Under the pieces are notes generated by a model. It had not been told where the DNA came from, made no database searches, and saw nothing but the letters and a program-made list of their open reading frames with translations. This document shows positions 1 through 11,700 of a stretch of 64,000 nucleotides of DNA, piece by piece. Location: assembly GCA_022376925.1 (NCBI GenBank), contig JAIOJX010000031.1, forward strand, positions 134,868,854 to 134,932,853, in the 5' to 3' direction. Within the stretch, counting starts at the first letter, position 1; the number at the start of each line of letters is the position of its first letter. The DNA comes from Tragulus kanchil. Its lineage: Eukaryota; Chordata; Mammalia; Artiodactyla; Tragulidae. The translations under genes were made by a program, and so were the position numbers.

Positions 1-30
1 ATAAAAAAGAAAGGAAACTCAGTGCATCAA
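1..30 (+). repeat. Tail of an assembly overlap that starts left of the window
   Basis: Near-identical to 1037-1066 (gene A spacer), then an abrupt change to KRAB-donor sequence at 31. The second copy would be 31-1066. Confidence 0.7.
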
Positions 31-40
31 GTCTCTGTGG
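31..40 (+). CDS. Gene A: 3' end of KRAB-A exon (partial)
   Basis: The bases before position 41, with a splice donor reading gtgagg at 41-46, match the end of the KRAB-A exon of gene B (41450-41576, minus), including the downstream intronic ggatcacttc. Only about 10 exon bases are visible, because positions 1-30 are a near copy of 1037-1066 and so belong to the tail of an earlier assembly segment. The exon would end in phase 1, which fits the phase-1 acceptor of the gene A finger exon at 970. The bulk of the KRAB domain lies left of the window. Confidence 0.4.
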
Positions 41-970
41 GTGAGGATCACTTCTCTTTTTGTTAATCTTTCCCCAAGTGAATGTTCTCTCTGACCTTAG
101 GTAAGATATTTTCAAAGCATGTATTATATACTATATACATATAGCTTTGCCATATAATTAAGTGGTACTCCATGTAATCCCATAGTTGAGATTTCTGTTT
201 TCCCTAATTCTTCAACTTTATATTATATATATAAGTTTATAAGTCAGTACGGAGATAAACTTCCTACTTATAGGGTATCATTTAATTATCCAAGTTATGT
301 GGCAAAAACATATGTGTTGTAGTTGTGTGTGCTTGAAATTTTATTATCTAAGATCACAGAAAACAATACTGCAAAAAAGTATAAAAAGAAAGTAAAGAAA
401 AACCTAGATCATAGTAGTGTTTGAAGATGATAATTGAAGAACTCCTGTGTTCACTGTATTATTTTTTTTTTTTAAGATTTATTTATTTATTTATTTTGGG
501 CCCGGGTCAGGTTGGGGAGGGAGGGAGGTGGGCGGGCCACTTCTTTTTTTTTTTTTTTTTAATTTATCTTTCGGAGCGTGGAGTGGGGAGGGAGGGGGAT
601 GGGCGGGCCACTTCCACTGGTCTTTCATTTATCCATTTCCATCCATCTTTGTTCTTTGGCTCCTGTGGGTCTCCCATCGCGGTGGCCTCTGTTGTCGCAG
701 AGCACCGGCTCTGGGTGCACGCGCTCCAGAGCTCCGGCTCGGTAATCGGACACATCGGTCCAGCCGCTCCGCGGCACGTGGGATCTTCCCAGGCCAGGGA
801 TGGAACCAGCGCCCCTTGCACTGCAAGGCGGTGTCCTTACCCACTGGAACACCAGGGGAAGCCCTGTATTATTTTTTTGTTTGGTTTTCACTGTATTATT
901 TTTTTGTTGAAGTATCTAATTCAGTATAAAATATTTTCCAACTCTGTGAAATAGGAAGCTATTCTGCAGA
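41..970 (+). other. Gene A intron
   Basis: Between the KRAB donor at 41 and the finger-exon acceptor at 969. AT-rich, with one minus-strand SINE (472-864). No other signal. Confidence 0.55.
472..864 (-). mobile_element. tRNA-derived SINE of the 'aagaccaatagaagtggcc' tail family
   Basis: The tRNA-like head is at 864 (ggcttcccctggtgttcc on the minus strand) and the tail is at 472-600. Flanking tgtattattttttt duplications lie near 456 and 865. The tail is doubled: the GC-rich block after the gaagtggcc motif occurs twice (498-542 and 573-612). Confidence 0.8.
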
Positions 971-2362
971 ATTTGCAATCAAAGAATTATCCCCCAAAGA
1001 GAATATTAATAAAGGAGAATCATGCCACTTAGTGACATTAAAAAGAAAGGAAACTCATGGCATCAAGGATTTTGGCCTCAAGGAAATCTGTGAAAGTAAT
1101 AAGCAGGAGAGAGAGTGGGGATGTGAGGCAAGAAACGACCACGTGCTCTTGACCCAGGACAAAAACTCCAGTCAGAGAGAAGATCATGACCATAGGTCCT
1201 CTATTAATTTTCCTCAGAGTGTTTCTGTAAGAAGTGATGCATATGAGCATTTCATGCATGACAAGACATTCATAAGAAGTTTGTCAACAATGAAATGCAA
1301 CACAAGCATTTCTGGAAACAGAGGCACGACGTGTTTGGACAGTGGCACTGAAGTGAGGCTGCAGGCACAGGTGGCTGAGCTGCGGAGCTGTCCCCCTGAG
1401 GAGACAATATATGGAGGCACTCAGGTGGACAAGTCAGTCAGCAGTGGTTCCTCTGTTTCCCCACTCCCCAGAACTCCTTCCAGTGTGGGAAACACTGAGC
1501 TACCCGCACAACAGAGAACACACACTGAAGAAAAATCTTACAACTGTAATGATTGTGGCAGGTCTTTTAGCAAAAAGTCAAACCTCACAAATCACAAGAG
1601 AACTCACTTTGGACAGAAACCTTACAGGTGTAACGTGTGTAGCAAAGCCTTTAACCACCAGTCACACCTTACAGCACATCAGAGAGCGCATGCGGAGGAG
1701 AAGGCATATACATGTGGCGTATGTGGCAAAGTCTTTAGTCGAAACTCTCACCTTGCAAATCATCAGAGAATGCACACTGGAGAGAAACCTTACACATGTC
1801 ATGAATGTGGCAGAGCTTTTACCCAGTTTTCACATCTTAGCCGACATCAGAAGATGCACGCTGGAGAGAAACCACACAAATGTAATGAGTGTGGCAGGCA
1901 TTTTACCCAGCGGTCCAACCTTCTGGCACACCAGAGAATTCATACGGAGAAAAACCTTTTAAATGTAATAAATGTGATAAGGCTTTTATTGAACGGTCAC
2001 AGCTTTGGAGTCATGAAAGAACTCATACTGGAGAGAAACTTTACAAATGTGATGAGTGTGGAAAAGCCCTTACAAGACATTCGTATCTCACACAACATAA
2101 AACCATTCACACTGGCGAAAAACCTTACAAATGTGATGAGTGTGGCAAAGCTTATACCCAGTTTGCTAGCCTCACAAGGCATCTGAAAATACATACTGAA
2201 AACAAACGTATACCTCACACATGCAGCCATGCTTTCATACAAAGCTCGAAGTTAAAACAATACGGACAGAAGGTAGGCATGTATTCAAGCCTTACTCAAG
2301 TAATGAGACTCCATCAGGGCAGAACACATGTCCGTGGCCAGCAGACCCATAAAAAGATGCTA
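970..2362 (+). CDS. Gene A: KRAB C2H2 zinc-finger exon, first assembly copy (frameshifted)
   Basis: Nuclear DNA-binding repressor of the KRAB zinc-finger family. An acceptor (ttctgcag) ends at 969. The open frame then reads as the family's linker (spacer between KRAB and fingers), with motifs such as KELSPKEN and ETHGIKDF that match the pattern of the 19q13.4-type zinc-finger family. Fingers start near 1540. Five fingers read intact; then one G is missing near 1946 compared with the second copy (3120-3123), which breaks the frame inside the linker after finger 5. Because the same locus reads intact in the second assembly copy, I treat the break as a consensus error, not a real mutation. The copy ends abruptly at 2362, inside L1-like sequence. 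No ATG is needed in this exon, since translation should enter from the KRAB exon. Confidence 0.75.
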
Positions 2363-3540
2363 AGAAAAAATTCACCCAGGACAAAACTCCAGTCAGAGAG
2401 AAGATCATTGCCCACCAATGAAATGCAACACAATGACAAGACATTCATAAGAAGTTTGTCAACAATGAAATGCAACACAAGCATTTCTGGAAACAGAGGC
2501 ACGACGTGTTTGGACAGTGGCACTGAAGTGAGGCTGCAGGCACAGGTGGCTGAGCTGCGGAGCTGTCCCCCTGAGGAGACAATATATGGAGGCACTCAGG
2601 TGGACAAGTCAGTCAGCAGTGGTTCCTCTGTTTCCCCACCCCCCAGAACTCCTTCCAGTGTGGGAAACACTGAGCTACCCGCACAACAGAGAACACACAC
2701 TGAAGAAAAATCTTACAACTGTAATGATTGTGGCAGGTCTTTTAGCAAAAAGTCAAACCTCACAAATCACAAGAGAACTCACTTTGGACAGAAACCTTAC
2801 AGGTGTAACGTGTGTAGCAAAGCCTTTAACCACCAGTCACACCTTACAGCACATCAGAGAGCGCATGCGGAGGAGAAGGCATATACATGTGGCGTATGTG
2901 GCAAAGTCTTTAGTCGAAACTCTCACCTTGCAAATCATCAGAGAATGCACACTGGAGAGAAACCTTACACATGTCATGAATGTGGCAGAGCTTTTACCCA
3001 GTTTTCACATCTTAGCCGACATCAGAAGATGCACGCTGGAGAGAAACCACACAAATGTAATGAGTGTGGCAGGCATTTTACCCAGCGGTCCAACCTTCTG
3101 GCACACCAGAGAATTCATACGGGAGAAAAACCTTTTAAATGTAATAAATGTGATAAGGCTTTTATTGAACGGTCACAGCTTTGGAGTCATGAAAGAACTC
3201 ATACTGGAGAGAAACTTTACAAATGTGATGAGTGTGGAAAAGCCCTTACAAGACATTCGTATCTCACACAACATAAAACCATTCACACTGGCGAAAAACC
3301 TTACAAATGTGATGAGTGTGGCAAAGCTTATACCCAGTTTGCTAGCCTCACAAGGCATCTGAAAATACATACTGAAAACAAACGTATACCTCACACATGC
3401 AGCCATGCTTTCATACAAAGCTCGAAGTTAAAACAATACGGACAGAAGGTAGGCATGTATTCAAGCCTTACTCAAGTAATGAGACTCCATCAGGGCAGAA
3501 CACATGTCCGTGGCCAGCAGACCCATAAAAAGATGCTAAG
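1152..3540. repeat. Assembly overlap 1
   Basis: Copy 1 1258-2362 (with 1152-1190), copy 2 2433-3540 (with 2378-2412). Offset about 1175. Duplicates the gene A finger exon; 70 bases scrambled at the join. Confidence 0.95.
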
Positions 3541-3607
3541 CCTCACTTATCATAAGGGAAATGCGAATCAAAAGGTCAGTGGGATGCCACATCACACCTG
3601 TTTGTAA
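2433..3607 (+). CDS. Gene A: KRAB C2H2 zinc-finger exon, second assembly copy (intact frame)
   Basis: This is the same exon again, offset by about 1175 bases. It carries eight C-x2-C-x12-H-x3-H fingers joined by TGEKP-like linkers; several linkers are variant (FGQKP, AEEKA, AGEKP). The last full finger has the helix region QFASLTRH. After it come TENK and a degenerate half finger (HTCSHAFIQS) lacking the second zinc-ligand pair. From about 3500 the frame runs into the 3' part of an L1 on the same strand and stops at 3605-3607. The last 35 or so residues are therefore L1-derived. Upstream, 2378-2412 repeats 1152-1190 and about 70 bases are lost at the join, so the N-terminal part of this copy is not reliable. 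A continuous ORF from 1889 to 3607 spans the join and is a chimera. Confidence 0.75.
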
Positions 3608-5673
3608 TGGCGGTTATCAGAAATACAACGGATAACAAGCACTGGCAGTGATGTAGAAACAGGAGTTTCCTTGAGTGACTGGGATTGTAAATTGGTGCAT
3701 CATTTATCAAAAACAATATGAAAGTTTCTCAGAAATTAAAAAATAAAAAACCCGTTATGTGAGCCAGGTTTCACACTTCTGACCATTTACTGACAGAACA
3801 GAAAAACATGCCAGTGTTTTAGAACAGGAATGTCTTTTAATTTGAGAAGATGCAGGCACTCTAATATTCGCTGAAGCGTTATTGCCTGGAGTCACAATAT
3901 GGAAGCAACCTCAGTGCCCGCTATACATGCACAGAAGTGTGCACACAGACACACACACAGAAATATTACTCACCTGTAAATAAAGAGGTCTAGCCATTTG
4001 CAACAACATGGATGGATCTAGAGGATAACACCAAGTGAAAGAAGTCAGACGCAGAAAGACAAATACTGCATGGTCTCCTTATATGTGGAATATGAGAAAC
4101 AGCACAGTGAAGACAGATTCATGGATAGGAAAACTAAATGTGTGGTCATGGCCAGAAGGAAGTTGGTGTGGTGCCAGGCAAAATAAGTGGAGGGGAGTAA
4201 GCTGTACAAACTTCTGGGTATGTCTGTAAGTCATGGGGCAGTTATATTGTGTGAGGAATACGTTCAAAAATATTGTAATGACTTGAGCATAGATGATGGC
4301 ACGGGTTGCTTTAATTGTTTTTTTTTCCCCACCTCCTGTTTTAATTGTTTAATGAAGCAGATGTTGCCTCCTGTATGTGGTAGAGACAAAATGAGCACTA
4401 TTATAATTCATTATATTTCAATAAAAAGAGACAGCTTTAGAGAAAAATGCTATAGAACTAATGTACTTGACCTTTAATATACACTTGGTTGAATTTTGTT
4501 ATTTCCACTAAACCTGCAGACATCCAAAGGACAGGGACTGTTCCATTCTACACATATATAAAATTAATTCAAGCCTTACCTCAAGTAATGAGACTCCATC
4601 AGGGCAGAACACATGTCCGTGGCCAGCAGACCCATAAAAGATGCTAAGCCTCATTTATCAAAAGGGGAAATGCGAATCAAAAGGTCAGTGGGATGCCACA
4701 TCACACCTGTTTGTAATGGCGGTTATCAGAAATACAACGGATAACAAGCACTGGCAGTGATGTAGAAACAGGAGTTTCCTTGAGTGACTGGGATTGTAAA
4801 TTGGTGCATCATTTATCAAAAACAATATGAAAGTTTCTCAGAAATTAAAAAATAAAAAACCCGTTATGTGAGCCAGGTTTCACACTTCTGACCATTTACT
4901 GACAGAACAGAAAAACATGCCAGTGTTTTAGAACAGGAATGTCTTTTAATTTGAGAAGATGCAGGCACTCTAATATTCGCTGAAGCGTTATTGCCTGGAG
5001 TCACAATATGGAAGCAACCTCAGTGCCCGCTATACATGCACAGAAGTGTGCACACAGACACACACACAGAAATATTACTCACCTGTAAATAAAGAGGTCT
5101 AGCCATTTGCAACAACATGGATGGATCTAGAGGATAACACCAAGTGAAAGAAGTCAGACGCAGAAAGACAAATACTGCATGGTCTCCTTATATGTGGAAT
5201 ATGAGAAACAGCACAGTGAAGACAGATTCATGGATAGGAAAACTAAATGTGTGGTCATGGCCAGAAGGAAGTTGGTGTGGTGCCAGGCAAAATAAGTGGA
5301 GGGGAGTAAGCTGTACAAACTTCTGGGTATGTCTGTAAGTCATGGGGCAGTTATATTGTGTGAGGAATACGTTCAAAAATATTGTAATGACTTGAGCATA
5401 GATGATGGCACGGGTTGCTTTAATTGTTTTTTTTTTTTCCCCACCTCCTGTTTTAATTGTTTAATGAAGCAGATGTTGCCTCCTGTATGTGGTAGAGACA
5501 AAATGAGCACTATTATAATTCATTATATTTCAATAAAAAGAGACAGCTTTAGAGAAAAATGCTATAGAACTAATGTACTTGACCTTTAATATACACTTGG
5601 TTGAATTTTTGTTATTTCCACTAAACCTGCAGACATCCAAAGGACAGGGACTGTTCCATTCTACACATATATA
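3459..5673. repeat. Assembly overlap 2
   Basis: Copy 1 3459-4560, copy 2 4566-5673. Offset 1107-1113. Contains L1. Confidence 0.95.
3500..4470 (+). mobile_element. Old L1, 3' end of ORF2 and 3' UTR
   Basis: From about 3500 the sequence follows L1 near the ORF2 end (a ggccagcagacccat...aaaagatgc stretch, then catcatcaggg-like and atgcaaatcaaaa-like motifs), with many mutations and no long ORF. The 3' UTR includes a gtggaggggagtaagctgtac stretch. It forms the 3' end of the gene A reading frame. It is repeated at 4607-5583 by the assembly. Confidence 0.7.
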
Positions 5674-5804
5674 CTTGAACACATATGTGAAATGGTCAAG
5701 CTAGAACGCACCATAAATCACCCATGTGAAACAGAGCATTTTAGTAAATGCTTGAATTGCAGAGTGAATCTGTTCTTTTTTTATCTATGGAGGGATTATA
5801 CACT

Positions 5805-6020
5805 ACAGTGTGTTAGTGTTAGTCGCTCCGTCGTGTCCAACTCTTTGTGACCCCATAGATAAACACCTGTCTGGCTTCTCTGTCCGTGGAATTCTCCAGG
5901 CACTAACACTGGAGTGGGTAGCCATTTCTTTCTCCAGGGAATCTTCCAGACCCAAGGATAGAGCCTGGGTCTCTTGCATTACAGGCAGATGGTTTATCAT
6001 CTGAGCCACCAGGGAAGCAA
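5805..6020 (-). mobile_element. Bov-A2/Bov-tA-type SINE
   Basis: Contains the ruminant gttagtcgctccgtcgtgtcc end and the accagggaagc head, on the minus strand. Confidence 0.8.
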
Positions 6021-6248
6021 AGTATGACAAGCAAAACTCCCCTTAGAATGAGCAGTGTCATTTGGTTACCCACCCATGACAGCATTTCTGTGACTCTTCA
6101 TCCGTGTACTCAGTTCCAGTGACTCATAAGGATAAGACTTGGCATTTGAGGCTTGGAAGACTATGGCATATGATGCTTTAGGTCACTAACCATTGCTCTA
6201 AAAAGAGCAATATTTTAAAAAACTTTATTTTAAAGTTGACATTGTTAG

Positions 6249-6345
6249 GGCTTCCCTGGTGGTCAAGTGGGTAAGGACACTGCCTTGCAGTGCAAGGGGC
6301 ACCGATTCAATCCTTGGCCTGGGAAGATCACACGTGCCATGATGA
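6249..6345 (+). mobile_element. SINE head fragment
   Basis: tRNA-like head gggcttccctggtggtcaag and about 90 bases of body only. Confidence 0.65.
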
Positions 6346-7380
6346 CATTGTTATTTATTTTTACTAAGGTGTTATTTACCTTTTTAAAACTGTCATTCCC
6401 TTATCCTGGGTTTATAATTGACGTGTATCAGCTTTAAACTGTACAACAAAATGGTGTGACTTACATGTATTGTGAAATGATTGCCAAAATAAGTTTATTT
6501 AGCATCCATCATCTTATGTGGGTATGATAAAAAGAGAAAAACAACTTTTTATCCTTTTAATGAGAACTGTAATTTTAAAAATACTTTATCCCATACTTGT
6601 GATGAATTGCCTTCAAATACTTTTGAGAAAAACTTGTTTACATCATAATATACTTAAATCAGTAATGTCTAAATGTAAGGTAACATCAGATGATCTGTAC
6701 ATTTATTTTGAGGGTAGACAGTTTAATTTTAAATTTGTAATATAGCTTTGCTCTTTTCTGTGTTTGTTATCTTAGAAAGTTTTGTCAAATGTGGATAACA
6801 AATCCTGTGAGACCTGAAGATGCTGGAATTTATTTTTACCTAAAGTGTTCCCAAGTTTGCAGTATATTTTAGGGCATTTTATAGGGTGTATATTCTCTTT
6901 AATATGAACTGTATAGAAAGTAATGCTCGCTTATCAACTATCAAATAATGTCATTGCTGTACTTTTCTAACTTCTATGGCAGAATCTGTTTCTTAACATC
7001 TACTACAAGGTATATAGTTTCACATCCTTACATGTGAAAGATTTCATATGCAGGAAATGGTAATCATTTCAAATGTGGTTAATGTTTGGATAGAGTGATT
7101 AGCATATTCAAATATTTTCACATAAAAATAAGCAGAATATCTTGACATGGTACACATATAGAAGAGAATATATATCCTTACATTTATAAAAGATCTAGTG
7201 AGTAGGATAGATTTGGGGATCTTTATAAGGCAGATTACTCTATATTATGCAATATTGCTAGCTGGTCATGCTGACAAGAAAGACATTTCAGCATAGAGTT
7301 GATATTGGAACTTTCTAGCAAACACAGATCACTGCAGGAGAAACAAACTGTAGGTATCATGAATCAGTTTTGGTCCTGAT
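6345..7380. other. AT-rich sequence without a gene
   Basis: No coding potential or recognisable repeat. Repeated in part at 7605-8550. Confidence 0.6.
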
Positions 7381-8779
7381 GAGGTTTTTTTTTAAAACTT
7401 TATTTTGCTTTTAACTTTTACAGAGTTTTGTCGTTTACAGATATGTATGTTCCCAGATTAGTCATATGTGTATATCCCCCCTTCTCACCCCTCCCAACCA
7501 TCACACAGCACCCCTGAAGGATCCCCTTTTCTCACAGAGCAATGACTATAGCTATTTTCTTCACTTATGATAGTACAGGCCTTCATGCTACTTCCTCACG
7601 CCGGTTAAACTGTAAACAAATGGTGTGACTTACATGTATTGTGAAATGATTGCCAAAATAAGTTTATTTAGCATCCATCATCTTATGTGGGTATGATAAA
7701 AAGAGAAAAACAACTTTTTATCCTTTTAATGAGAACTGTAATTTTAAAAATACTTTATCCCATACTTGTGATGAATTGCCTTCAAATACTTTTGAGAAAA
7801 ACTTGTTTACATCATAATATACTTAAATCAGTAATGTCTAAATGTAAGGTAACATCAGATGATCTGTACATTTATTTTGAGGGTAGACAGTTTAATTTTA
7901 AATTTGTAATATAGCTTTGCTCTTTTCTGTGTTTGTTATCTTAGAAAGTTTTGTCAAATGTGGATAACAAATCCTGTGAGACCTGAAGATGCTGGAATTT
8001 ATTTTTACCTAAAGTGTTCCCAAGTTTGCAGTATATTTTAGGGCATTTTATAGGGTGTATATTCTCTTTAATATGAACTGTATAGAAAGTAATGCTCGCT
8101 TATCAACTATCAAATAATGTCATTGCTGTACTTTTCTAACTTCTATGGCAGAATCTGTTTCTTAACATCTACTACAAGGTATATAGTTTCACATCCTTAC
8201 ATGTGAAAGATTTCATATGCAGGAAATGGTAATCATTTCAAATGTGGTTAATGTTTGGATAGAGTGATTAGCATATTCAAATATTTTCACATAAAAATAA
8301 GCAGAATATCTTGACATGGTACACATATAGAAGAGAATATATATCCTTACATTTATAAAAGATCTAGTGAGTAGGATAGATTTGGGGATCTTTATAAGGC
8401 AGATTACTCTATATTATGCAATATTGCTAGCTGGTCATGCTGACAAGAAAGACATTTCAGCATAGAGTTGATATTGGAACTTTCTAGCAAACACAGATCA
8501 CTGCAGGAGAAACAAACTGTAGGTATCATGAATCAGTTTTGGTCCTGATGAGGTTTTTTTTTTTTTTTTAAACCTTTATTTTGCTTTTAACTTTTACAGA
8601 GTTTTGTCGTTTACAGATATGTATGTTCCCAGATTAGTCATATGTGTATATCCCCCCTTCTCACCCCTCCCAACCATCACACAGCACCCCTGAAGGATCC
8701 CCTTTTCTCACAGAGCAATGACTATAGCTATTTTCTTCACTTATGATAGTACAGGCCTTCATGCTACTTCCTTTACGCC
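6434..8779. repeat. Assembly overlap 3
   Basis: Copy 1 6434-7602, copy 2 7605-8779. Offset 1169. T-run length differs (7387 against 8553). Confidence 0.95.
7387..7603 (-). mobile_element. L1 3' end (truncated by an assembly join)
   Basis: T run, then a ruminant L1 3' UTR on the minus strand. It stops at the join at 7603-7605 and reappears with ORF2 at 8553. Confidence 0.7.
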
Positions 8780-10754
8780 TCCCACCCTCTGTTCCTTCCC
8801 AACAATGTCCATATGTCCACTGTCCATGTCTGTCTTTCTGTCGGTTCACTGCATGTGCCATCATCACCATCCTACTAGATTCCATATATACGTGTTAATA
8901 TACTGTATTTGTCCTTCTCTTTCTCTTTCTGACTGACTTCACTTTTTATGATACGTTCTAGATCCAGCCACCTCATTAGGGCTGATTCTTCTGCATTTTT
9001 CTTTACAGCTGTGTAGTATTCCATTGTATATATGTACCAGAGCTTTTGGATCCATTCGTTCGTTGATGGACATCTCAGTTGCTTCCATGTTCTAGCTATT
9101 GTATAGAGAGCTGCAATGAACACTGGGGTACAGCTGCTTCTTTCAGTTTTGATTTCATCAGGGTATAAGCCTAAGAGTGGGATTGCTGGGTCATGTGGTG
9201 CTTCTATTTTTAGTTTTTCAAGAAATCTCCAGACTGTCTTCCATAGAGGCTGTATCAATTTACATTCCCACCAGCAATGCAGGAGTGTTCCCTCTTCTCC
9301 GCAGCCTCTCCAGCATTTATTGTCTGTCGATTTGTGGATGATGGCCATTCTGATGGGTGTGAAGTGATATCTCATTGTAGTTTTGATTTGCATTTCTCTA
9401 ATAATAAGTGAGGTTGAGCATCATTTCATGTGCTTTTGGGCCATCTGTATGTCGTCTTTGGAGAGGTGTCTGTTTAGGTCCTTTTCCGATTTTTTGATTG
9501 GGTTGTTCATTTTTCCAGTGCAGAGTTGTCTGAGTTGCTTGTAGATTTTAGAGATTAATTCTTTGTCTGTTGTTTCATTTGCTATGATTTTCTCTCATGC
9601 TGACAAGAAAGACATTTCAGCATAGAGTTGATATTGGAACTTTCTAGCAAACACAGATCACTGCAGGAGAAACAAACTGTAGGTATCATGAATCAGTTTT
9701 GGTCCTGATGAGGTTTTTTTTTTTTTTTAAACCTTTATTTTGCTTTTAACTTTTACAGAGTTTTGTCGTTTACAGATATGTATGTTCCCAGATTAGTCAT
9801 ATGTGTATATCCCCCCTTCTCACCCCTCCCAACCATCACACAGCACCCCTGAAGGATCCCCTTTTCTCACAGAGCAATGACTATAGCTATTTTCTTCACT
9901 TATGATAGTACAGGCCTTCATGCTACTTCCTTTACGCCTCCCACCCTCTGTTCCTTCCCAACAATGTCCATATGTCCACTGTCCATGTCTGTCTTTCTGT
10001 CGGTTCACTGCATGTGCCATCATCACCATCCTACTAGATTCCATATATACGTGTTAATATACTGTATTTGTCCTTCTCTTTCTCTTTCTGACTGACTTCA
10101 CTTTTTATGATACGTTCTAGATCCAGCCACCTCATTAGGGCTGATTCTTCTGCATTTTTCTTTACAGCTGTGTAGTATTCCATTGTATATATGTACCAGA
10201 GCTTTTGGATCCATTCGTTCGTTGATGGACATCTCAGTTGCTTCCATGTTCTAGCTATTGTATAGAGAGCTGCAATGAACACTGGGGTACAGCTGCTTCT
10301 TTCAGTTTTGATTTCATCAGGGTATAAGCCTAAGAGTGGGATTGCTGGGTCATGTGGTGCTTCTATTTTTAGTTTTTCAAGAAATCTCCAGACTGTCTTC
10401 CATAGAGGCTGTATCAATTTACATTCCCACCAGCAATGCAGGAGTGTTCCCTCTTCTCCGCAGCCTCTCCAGCATTTATTGTCTGTCGATTTGTGGATGA
10501 TGGCCATTCTGATGGGTGTGAAGTGATATCTCATTGTAGTTTTGATTTGCATTTCTCTAATAATAAGTGAGGTTGAGCATCATTTCATGTGCTTTTGGGC
10601 CATCTGTATGTCGTCTTTGGAGAGGTGTCTGTTTAGGTCCTTTTCCGATTTTTTGATTGGGTTGTTCATTTTTCCAGTGCAGAGTTGTCTGAGTTGCTTG
10701 TAGATTTTAGAGATTAATTCTTTGTCTGTTGTTTCATTTGCTATGATTTTCTCT
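8435..10754. repeat. Assembly overlap 4
   Basis: Copy 1 8435-9594, copy 2 9595-10754. Offset 1160. Contains the L1 ORF2 end. Confidence 0.95.
8553..9594 (-). mobile_element. L1 ORF2 C-terminus and 3' UTR, first copy
   Basis: The minus frame 8875-9393 encodes the L1 ORF2p C-terminal region (motifs [23 protein letters not shown] and [13 protein letters not shown]), here open for 172 residues. The poly(A) reads as T at 8553. Long open frames and few changes suggest a fairly young ruminant L1. The 5' part continues only in the next segment. Confidence 0.85.
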
Positions 10755-10770
10755 CATTCTGTGGGCTGTC
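9713..10770 (-). mobile_element. L1 ORF2 C-terminus and 3' UTR, second assembly copy
   Basis: Same L1 as at 8553-9594, offset by 1160. The match to ORF2 ends near 10770, where unrelated sequence begins, so the element is 5' truncated or rearranged. Confidence 0.8.
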
Positions 10771-11700
10771 TGTTCAGTTTTGGAGTCAGTGCTCCCTCCC
10801 TAAAGCCCCATGGCTTGTTGCCTGACCAGGGAATGAAGATTTGATGGCTGGTTTGTTATGGCATTAAATGATATTAAAACATATATACGCGAAAGAGAAA
10901 CAGAAGGTATACCTTTGACAAATGGCAATTAAAATATTATGCAAATACTATCCAGTGTATTGAATTATACACATAAACATATACAACTATAACATAACCC
11001 AAGGATTCCAACCAAAAATACAGTACGATACGTTAGCATGGCGAATAGAGAAAACCAAGAATGATATCCACCAGTTAATAACCAAACTAAGTAGAGCACC
11101 AATTGGAGAGTAATGCTAGAGCAGAGTCCCCGTTGGGGATAAGGCAATGAGGACAGAACAGACTAAGAAATATGGTGGGAAAAGGGAAAATGAGAAAGGG
11201 AGGATAGAAGGGAAATATAGAATAATACTGCAAAGTTAAATACAGGGAGATAAAGATTTGTATGTATTAGAGTTTAGTGCTATAGGAAAGGAGCTTCAGA
11301 GGAAGCAAAGAATTATAGAGGAAGTAGTAGTACAAATGAAAAAAATTTTAAATTAAAACAGATATAAGTATATAGAAAAACAAAGCAAAAACAATAAAAA
11401 CAAAACCCCCACAGAACATAAAAGGCCAATGGGGAACCAGAAGTTTATACCAAAATAAAATGTGTGATTTAAAAGGAAAAAGAAAAAAAAATTATGTAAA
11501 CTTGAATATATTCAGTCTTACTGATAAGATTAGTAGCTTCAATAGAATTCAGTGAAGGAAATGAACACACCCACTCTCACACATCCAAAAAAAAAAAAAC
11601 CAGCAGGGGTTGGGGGGTGCACTGAGTGGGTTTGGAAAAAAAAGGGGAAAAACATTGAAACAAAACAATATGATACAAAAATAAAAGCAATAAAAAAGAA
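10770..11700. other. A-rich unclassified sequence
   Basis: No open frame of note. The plus strand is A-rich with short purine tracts. It may be body sequence of the same L1-like element; I cannot assign it. Confidence 0.4.

Noticed and set aside
564..891. Minus and plus ORFs of 71-177 codons around 420-950
   Set aside because: They lie in a SINE; the same peptides recur at every copy of that SINE.
1032..1034. Start codon of gene A at 1032
   Set aside because: It is GTG inside an exon whose frame is open upstream to the acceptor at 969.
5803..6085. Short ORFs with MQETQAL/PGGSD-like peptides
   Set aside because: Translations of Bov-A2/CHR SINEs.
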